Under the pieces are notes generated by a model. That model searched no databases, was not told the DNA's origin, and saw nothing but the letters and a program-made list of their open reading frames with translations. Source: Armadillidium nasatum (taxonomy: Eukaryota > Arthropoda > Malacostraca > Isopoda > Armadillidiidae). Taken from it: 28,324 nt of DNA. Position 1 is the first letter of the stretch. Each line of letters begins with the position of its first letter. The stretch is taken from positions 1 through 28,324 of the forward strand of contig SEYY01012364.1 in assembly GCA_009176605.1 (NCBI GenBank), given 5' to 3'. Positions 22,346 through 28,324 of the stretch are shown piece by piece. The position numbers and the translations under genes are program-made.

Positions 22346-23125
22346 CTACTTTTTAGTGCTTCGATGGTTTTTTGGTAACACTTCATATTTTTGCAAACGC
22401 ACAAAATATTATGACGTCATAACTTTTCATTATTTATTTATTAGCATTCAAATCCTGACTTGAAACTTTTTATTTAACTGAAATATTCATCAATGAATTT
22501 ATTAAATTTTTATTCTTTTTTGTATTAATTTTTAATTTTTTCTTAGTTTTTCTCTTTACTTTTTTATAGATATTTTTTAATTATTTATTTTGATTTCATT
22601 ATTTTTTTTTTTTTTCACACTTTTTCAATTTTATGTTTACACTTCTTATATTTTTTTTTATTCTTCCTATTATTTTTTAAATATATATATAATCTTATTA
22701 AAATAAATATTAATTTAATAGCCTCAAATATCAACATCATCCTTAAAAGGTATTGAAACTGGAATTTATTTATAATATATTTTATAATTTCTAAAATGGA
22801 TTTTTATAAATTTCTTTTTTTCCCTCTCTGTTAATATATAATCTGTTATATCACGAATTTTATTAAGAACTATGATAATATACTTTGGTTATTTTCTTAA
22901 TGCGTACCAGATTAATTAAAGTCAAAGGATTTTTTTCACAATTTGATTGAGGATTTCCAAATAAACCCTTATAGAAGAGGAGACCCCATATTCTGCTTTA
23001 ACACTATTTCAAAATTTGTGGATTCATATCCATCTTTTAAAAATGCCGTTAGGTATTTATGGGGACTCTAGGATTTGATATTCGTCCTTTTTAGTGGTGA
23101 AAAATTTTAATAAACTTTTTTTTCA
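22346..23125. other. AT-rich non-coding DNA
   Basis: T-rich runs to about 22700, then mixed AT-rich DNA. There is no frame above background, no RNA gene and no recognised repeat. Confidence 0.5.
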
Positions 23126-23837
23126 GCAGTTTTATAATAAAGTCTATGCCGATTCCAAATCTTTAATTGGTTTTTTAAAACTGCTAGCGGTTCCTGAGAA
23201 AAAGATTTTTTGGGTAGCACATGTCGAATGACCTTGAAAAATGCATAGTGCGTGTGCTATAATTTTTTTGAGTTTTTAAATTTTTTTTAAAGAATTCTTA
23301 TAACACATTTTCCCCTGATAACAAATATGTAATTATTTTTTCATAATTCCAAATGGTTACTGAAATGAAATGTCGTTCAAAAAAACAACATTAAGAATTT
23401 GGGGATCTTTTGTGCGGGGGGGGGGTAATATTTCTATATATGTATATATTTTTTCATCAGTTTTATAGTAAAATCTATGCTGATTCCAAATCAAAATTAA
23501 AAAGACCTTTAAAATGACTGCGAATCGCTCTCAAAGGAAAAAAATTTCTTAGTTTTTTAAAATGTGTCCAAATATGTAATTTGTATAATTCCAAATGGTT
23601 ACTGATATATGACCACTCAAAAAATCTCAAATGAGAAAAAAACTATTTAGGGGAAAAAAATTTAATTTTTTTTATCAAAATTTTTAAGATTTATCTTTGC
23701 TCATTCCAAATCTGCAATTAGTTTTTCTAAATTCTAAACAGTTCCTGAGAAAAAGAAGAAAAAAAATCTTAAATTTTGCAAATTTTTTAGGGTATATTTT
23801 TATAAGAAAATAAGCAGATTCCAAATATTTTATTCCA
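23126..23837. repeat. degenerate repeat with GATTCCAAATC units
   Basis: Several phrases recur at irregular spacing. TTTTATA-TAAA-TCTATGC-GATTCCAAATC lies near 23132 and 23460, with weaker forms near 23685 and 23805. AATTCCAAATGGTTACTGA lies near 23345 and 23589 (244 bp apart), and GTTCCTGAGAAAAAG near 23184 and 23738. A run of ten G (about 23417) lies inside. It looks like two to three diverged copies of a unit of roughly 230-330 bp. It ends where LINE J6 begins. Confidence 0.55.
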
Positions 23838-24945
23838 AATTCTATCCAAATCTGCAAGAATGGAGTCATAAAGATAAAGACAAGAAGCAAATCTAGATGC
23901 AAAGGAAGGAGCAGATTTGAAATGAGGAGAAGAATGGATGGTTGAGTTATCGTCATATAAATGGAAAGGGTTAGATGAAGAGCTGAGAAGATCTTTAATG
24001 AAAAGTAACAATAGAGTAGGAGAACAAGAAAGAGCCCTGAGGAACAAAACTAATGACAGGAAAGGAAGAAGAAGACACTCCATCTACAACAGCCGAAATA
24101 GAACGATTAGAAAGAAAGCTAGATATAAATAAGCAAAGAGAAGGAGGAAACCCATAGGATGGGGAGTGAACATTGAAATCACCTAATATGATGATTTCAG
24201 AGAAAGGAGAAGAAGAGAGAATGTGCTCTATTTTGGAGTTTAGATACTTAAAGAATTTAGGAAAGTCAGTAGAATTAGGAGATAAATAAAAAGAACAAAT
24301 GAATTTAGTTGTAGAATGGCAAGAGAACCTGAGCAATAAGGTGGAAAATTCGGAAGATTCCAAATTAGGGACACGAGAACAAACGACATCGTTGCGCACG
24401 TATGCACAACATCTGACTTTGGCTGAAAATTGAGGATAGAGACAGTATTAGGAAACAGAATAGGGTTTGCTATCAGAACGCTCAAACATCTGAGTTTCGG
24501 TCAAGAATAAGAGGTGAGGTTTAGAAGAATAGAGGTGATGTTCAACAAAGTGTAAATTAGAGTGCAGACCGCGAATGTTGCAGAAATTAATGAAAATAAT
24601 AGACCATGCATCAGGACAAGCTGGCAGCTGTGTCCTGGTGGCACCAACCCAATCACCGGAGGCCACCAACTCCCAAGTGGTAATGGGGAAGGAGTGGATG
24701 AGGGCTATATTTGGAAGCCGCCCCCGGGGCTTCTCCGAGGCTACTTTTGTTTAGGCAATCATTTAGTTGTTTTTTTTTATTTTCTTTAAAGGGTGTCCGT
24801 ATTAATGTTTTGTGTGTGCAAAGGAGAGTTTATTTCGATTTAGAAGAAGGGCACAGAGATAAGATTGGAAGTACCCATAGCATCCCATATACCCAATGGG
24901 GGGTAATCTCCTCGCCTCGGGAGCGCTACTTCCCCCTAACAGTAA
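23838..24945 (-). mobile_element. Jockey-like LINE (J6) with internal deletion
   Basis: A minus-strand copy with a probable complete 5' end at 24945 (TAGGGGGAAGTAGCGC). The leader runs to about 24770. The endonuclease N-terminal part follows, with [60 protein letters not shown] and ILGDFNVHSP (24590-24165). There the sequence jumps straight to the RT phrase YGFPPSLCLFISSFLSNRS, which in J5 lies about 1.4 kb further on. The RT then decays (YADD has become YDDN-like). At 23838 the LINE ends in an unrelated AT-rich repeat, so its 3' end is missing too. Confidence 0.82.
23995..24399 (-). pseudogene. J6 endonuclease fused in frame to RT fragment
   Basis: An open frame of 134 codons joins the last part of the endonuclease (through GDFNVHSPS) to the RT region after motif A (GFPPSLCLFISSFLSNRSIS). 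The internal deletion removes the endonuclease end, the linker and RT motif A, and it keeps frame. Nothing suggests that the product works; open status across the junction may simply be chance. Confidence 0.7.
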
Positions 24946-24981
24946 ATATATATATAAATATATATATATGTATATATATTA

Positions 24982-25025
<44 letters not shown>

Positions 25026-25041
25026 TATTATATATATATAT
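24946..25041. repeat. (TA)n tract between LINEs J6 and J7
   Basis: TA repeat with AAATA, GTATA and CTATTA interruptions. Its left edge is the 5' end of J6 and its right edge is the 3' end of J7 (TTTACAGAAACGCCACACC). Confidence 0.95.
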
Positions 25042-26071
25042 TTACAGAAACGCCACACCAACTCACGGGCAAAGCCCTTTTTAAAGGAGGGGGCACACAC
25101 ATAAGGAAGAAAACCCACTTTAGACACACACACCTAACGCACAACCCTCAGGTGGGCACAGACTTAAGCCTTGAAGAGAGGAAGATTAAATACAGGAGGA
25201 AAAATAGATGATGGTAGAGAGTTCCACAGAATAGAGGTGGCTGGAAAGAAGGAGGCACCACAATGGGCTAGCCTGGGATTTCTAACGTCCACACAAAATT
25301 GGTGCGAAAGCAGGGCACCCCTTGTGCAACGATGACGACGCAACGGTGGAAGAATGAGAGAGCCAATTCCCTCGAGCACCTGCCATTGTAGTACCTGTAG
25401 AAAAGGGATAGCGCGCCAACGTCACGTCGCAGAGATAGAGGGTCAAGAGAGTTTGAAAGTAGGGGACAGTTTATTAGTCTCTTAGCTTTTTACTCAACAC
25501 TATCCAGAAGAGAGAAGGAGCCGGAGCCCCCCTAAATGTGAGAACAGTACTCCATACAAGGACAAATAAGACCCTTATATTTTGGAGTAACAGCTCAGAA
25601 GAAAAAAATTCTCGCAATCTGAATAGAATTCCCAGCTTCTTAGATACCGCTTTAGCAACCATTGTGATATGTGGTTTCCAAGGCAGTTTGTTGTTTATGT
25701 TTAGACCAAGAATGTTAATGTTATTTACAGGTGAGACGGGAGAGCCACCGAAGAAGATAGGAAAGTTAGGAGGTGTTTTTGAGAGGGAGATGTGAAGAAG
25801 TTGAGCTTTTAAAGAGTTGAATTTCACAAGGTTGCTATGACCCCACCGGGAAATCCCATGCAGATTGGCAAGAATAGAATCGAAAAGCTGAAGACTAGAA
25901 GCAATTCTAGAAGTAAAAGAGGGAGCAGATTTGAAATGAGTAGAAGAATGTAGAGTTGAGTCATCAGCATAAGAGTGAACAGAGTTAGAAGTGCAGTTGA
26001 GAAGATCGTTAATGAAAAGTAAGAATAAGGTTGGAGATAAAACAGAACCTTGAGGAGCACCACAGTTGACA

Positions 26072-26073
<2 letters not shown>
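25042..26073 (-). mobile_element. Jockey-like LINE 3' copy (J7)
   Basis: A 5'-truncated minus-strand copy. It starts within RT motif B directly at a TA tract (SVNCGAPQGSVLSPTLF) and then has intact motif C (VHSYADDSTLHSS), the KFNSLKAQLLHISLSKTP stretch, NINILGLNINNKLPWKPHIT and LGILFRLREFFSSELLL. A frame break at about 25540 follows. The C-terminal part (25379-25164) has VDVRNPRLAHCGASFFPATS and NSLPSSIFPPVFNLPLFKA. It ends with the 24-bp inverted repeat (25131-25154), the hairpin GGGCTTTGCCC (25077-25067) and TA repeat. Confidence 0.85.
25474..26073 (-). pseudogene. J7 RT fragment, open frame
   Basis: An open frame of about 200 codons of LINE sequence, preceded in frame by Tyr-Ile codons from the TA tract, so the apparent start at 26154 is an artefact. 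It carries motif B with Ala for Val (GAPQGSVLSPTLF) and an intact YADD. Motif A and everything upstream are missing. Confidence 0.8.
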
Positions 26074-26133
<60 letters not shown>

Positions 26134-26140
26134 TATATAT
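26074..26140. repeat. (TA)n tract between LINEs J7 and J8
   Basis: A short TA tract (about 67 bp) with two TTTATA/ATTATA slips. On its left it joins the truncated 5' side of J7, on its right the 3' end of J8 (TTTACACATCACCACTACTC). Confidence 0.95.
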
Positions 26141-26161
26141 TTACACATCACCACTACTCAC

Positions 26162-26172
26162 GGGCAAAGCCC
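26162..26172 (-). other. LINE 3' hairpin GGGC-TTT-GCCC (J8)
   Basis: Perfect 4-bp GC stem with a 3-base loop in the 3' UTR, about 20 bases before the TA junction. The same hairpin is in J7 (25067-25077), it is degenerate in J3 (11565-11575) and J5 (16995-17005), and it is GGGC-AAT-GCCC on the minus strand of the SINE (7891-7901). LINE reverse transcriptases can recognise 3' hairpins, so this is a candidate recognition site. Confidence 0.6.
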
Positions 26173-26289
26173 TATTCAAGGAGGTGTCAGAAGAACTAAA
26201 ATAAGTAGAACAAAAGGAAAAAAAATTAGTAATAATAATACCAATAACAATAATAAAAACGTCCCTTGCAGGACTCACCTAACGCAATT

Positions 26290-26738
26290 TCCTTAGGTGA
26301 TTGCAGACGTGAACTTTAAAGAAATTGAGATTAAATTCGCAGGAAACAAGATGGGAGAGAATTCCACAGAACAGATGTGGCAGGAAAGAAGGAGGCACCA
26401 CAGCGTACAATCCTGGAGTTCCCTATGTCCACGCAGAATTGATGCGCAGACAATGCACCCCTTGTGCTGCGAGGGTGACGTAAAGGTGGAGGTACACGGG
26501 TGGATAAATCCCTCGAGCATTTGCCGCTGTAGTACCTATAAAAAAGAGACAAGGCACCAACGTCGCGTCGCAAAGATAAAGAGTCAAGTGAATTAGAAAA
26601 AGCGGAACAGTTTATAAGTCTTTTAGCCTTTGACTCAACCTTATCCAAAAGACGGGTGAAACCTGAGCCACCCAAGATATGAGAGCAGTACTCCATACAA
26701 GTGCGGATGAGACCCTTGTATACTTGGAGTAACTTCAA
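26290..26738 (-). pseudogene. J8 post-RT C-terminal region
   Basis: Carries YKGLIRTCMEYCSHILGGSG, LLDKVESKAKRLINCSAFSN, SLDSLSLRRDVGALSLFYRY, YSGKCSRDLSTRVPPPLRHP and GNSRIVRCGASFFPATSVLW. It then shifts frame near 26345 and reads to a stop at the inverted repeat. It is co-linear with J5 and J7 in the same region. Confidence 0.82.
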
Positions 26739-27623
26739 AGAAAAAAAAATTCACGCAGTCTAAACAGAACTCCCAGTTTCTTTGAGGCCGCCCTAGCAAC
26801 CATTGTGATGTAGATTTCCAAGACATTTTTTTGTTTATGTGAGGCCAAGGATGTTTATATTTAACAGGAGATGGGAGAACCATTAAAAATATAGAAAATT
26901 TAGGAGGTGTCTTTGAGAGGGAGATTTCTAGAAGTTGAGTTTTTAAAGAGTTTAATTTCACAAGGTTGAGACGACCCCACTGGGACATTCTATCCAGATC
27001 TGCAAGAATGGAATCGGAAAGATGCAGACGAGAGGCAACTCTAGATGCAAATTGTGGAGCAGATTTGAAACGAGTAGAAGAATGGAGGGTTGAGTCATCG
27101 GCATAAGAATGGATAGGGTTAGATGAACAGCTGAGGAGATCATTAATGAAAAGTAAGAATAGAGTAGGAGATAAGACAGAACCCTGAGGAACACCACTAT
27201 TGACAGGAAAGGAAGAAGAAGTCGCTCCATCAACAATAGCCGAAATGGAGCGATTAGAAAGAAAGCTAGACATAAGTAAGCAAAAAGAAGGAGGAAACCC
27301 GAAAGAGGGGAGCTTGGAAAGCAGTGACGCCTGCCATACCCGGTCAAATGCCTTAGGTATGTCAAGCGCCAATACACAAGTCTCCCCATGGTCCCTAAGG
27401 CAGAAGACCATAGATCTGTGAGATAGGAAAGTAAATCACCAGTAGACCTCGAACGTCGAAAGCCATACTGATGATCAGAAAGAAGGGAATGAGATTCCAG
27501 ATGATCCAAGAAGTGAGAGTTGAGAAGGGTTTCTAAGATCTTAGACAAAATACAAGTGAGAGCTATAGGGCGAAAGTTAGAAGAATCAGAGTGGCTTACT
27601 TTCTTCGGAATAGGCTGGACCAA
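26641..27623 (-). pseudogene. J8 reverse transcriptase, two overlapping frames
   Basis: The frame opening at 27623 carries QPIPKKVSHSDSSNFRPIAL, ILSKILETLLNSHFLDHLES and HQYGFRRSRSTGDLLSYLTD. A one-base shift near 27400 moves the reading into the frame that ends at 26641. That frame has motif A ALDIPKAFDRVWQASLL, SFLSNRSISAIVDGATSSSF, motif B SGVPQGSVLSPTLFLLFIND and motif C IHSYADDSTLHSS. Catalytic aspartates are present in motifs A and C. Past about 26870 this frame becomes nonsense relative to J5, so a second shift lies there. Confidence 0.83.
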
Positions 27624-27719
27624 TGCGCGCTTCCAACCCTGAGGGAAAGTATTAGTATTGAGGCATAAAGAGTAGAGTTGAACGAGGGGTGAAGCCAGCT
27701 CAGAAGCACACTCCCTTAA

Positions 27720-28314
27720 ACTTATACGGGCCGCTTGCCTTCCTTACTTTCATAGATTTCAGAAGCCCATGCACCTGATCAAATGTAATTACAGGTAAAG
27801 GCATGGGACCTCTGAGAGGAGAAGAAGTAGGAGGAGAGTTGCCGGAGTCGTCCAGGGTGAAATTAGAGGAGAATAGGTAGCCGAAGAGATTAGCCTTTTC
27901 AGTTGGAGTGTTAGCAACAGAGCCATCAGAGCGAATAAGAGGAGGAAAGGAAGATTTACAGAAGTTGTAAGAGATGTTTTTGGCAAGAGGTCAGAAAGAT
28001 TTATCAGTAGGAGAGTTAAGGAGCTCCGCACACCTTCGTTTAGTAAAGGCCTGCTTTGTTCGTCGAAGAATATCCCTGCAACGATTCCGAGCAGAATGAA
28101 AATTAGGCAGAGTGATAGGAGAAGGAAAGTTTTTCCACCCTCGATAAGCGACGACTCTAGCCTGAATGGCAAGAGAGCAGGCACGATCGAACCATGGATT
28201 TTGAGGAGAAAAAGATTTAGTTGAAGAAGGAATGAATCTTCTCATCCCATCAACGATTACAGCCCCCACCTTATCAGCGGAGACTGACGCATCTTCAGAG
28301 ACAAAGCAGTCCAT
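27720..28314 (-). pseudogene. J8 linker region, broken
   Basis: Matches the start of the J5 456-codon frame: SEDASVSADKVGAVIVDGMR, then FHSARNRCRDILRRTKQAFT and KRRCAELLNSP in one frame. KSSFPPLIRSDGSVANTPTE and a FDQVHGLLKSMK-like stretch follow, broken up. The segment that should carry the DGIPSQVLW motif is deleted or scrambled near 27725-27750. Confidence 0.75.
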
Positions 28315-28324
28315 CCAAGGATAG

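Larger units (their letters stand above)
26141..28324 (-). mobile_element. Jockey-like LINE (J8), runs off the window
   Basis: A minus-strand copy with a complete 3' end. It continues past the window edge at its 5' side. In reading order it has the endonuclease-RT linker (28314-27789), RT (about 27770-26960), C-terminal region (26738-26290), inverted repeat (26276-26299), 3' UTR with hairpin GGGCTTTGCCC (26172-26162) and a junction to TA. There are several frame breaks and a deletion near 27725. It is the best-preserved RT of the family here, with motifs A, B and C all intact. Confidence 0.87.

Overview
This window is eukaryotic, repeat-dominated, AT-rich nuclear DNA. It holds non-LTR retrotransposons (LINEs), a decayed LTR retrotransposon, a tRNA-derived SINE, non-autonomous DNA transposons with inverted termini, and long (TA)n arrays. 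I found no intact host gene, rRNA, functional tRNA, operon or CRISPR array. Two LINE types (an RTE-like one and a Jockey-superfamily one) together with heavy (TA)n suggest an arthropod, perhaps a malacostracan crustacean. That is an inference from general familiarity with such genomes, not from a search.

Layout. 1-861: T-rich DNA with three (TA)n tracts. 862-3350: a decayed plus-strand RTE-like LINE (endonuclease, linker, reverse transcriptase) with a striking purine bias on its coding strand. 3351-3667: A/T homopolymer blocks. 3668-4440: a degenerate tandem repeat of about 96 bp. 4462-5425 (minus): a broken coding region with a collagen-like N-terminus, possibly from a Polinton- or virus-like element. 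5426-6713: AT-rich DNA with one small repeat fragment. 6714-7715: a DNA-transposon-like element bounded by GGGGAGGG/CCCTCCCC. 7858-8016 (minus): a tRNA-derived SINE. 8100-8798: the 3' part of another plus-strand LINE. 8800-9169: (TA)n. 9170-9755: the 5' end of a minus-strand Jockey-like LINE (J2). 9756-10289: (TA)n. 10299-15879: a plus-strand BEL/Pao-like LTR element whose gag is split by one LINE insertion (J3, minus) and followed by another (J4, plus). 15931-16256: (TA)n. 16978-19925: the most complete Jockey-like LINE (J5, minus). 20040-21313: mixed DNA with a CpG-dense patch. 21314-22345: a 1,024-bp piggyBac-like non-autonomous element with TTAA duplications. 22346-23837: AT-rich DNA with a degenerate repeat. 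23838-28324: three minus-strand Jockey-like LINE copies (J6, J7, J8) head to tail, with a (TA)n tract between each pair.

How the parts relate. J2-J8 are copies of one LINE family or of close subfamilies. Their shared 3' region holds a 24-bp inverted repeat at the stop codon and a GGGC-nnn-GCCC hairpin near the tail. The SINE ends with a very similar hairpin segment, which suggests that this LINE family mobilised it. Both 5' ends that look complete and several 3' ends lie directly against (TA)n, so either the LINE prefers TA arrays as targets or its tails seed them. All coding regions are frameshifted, truncated or nested, so the window looks like an old transposon graveyard in which the TA arrays themselves remain nearly pure.
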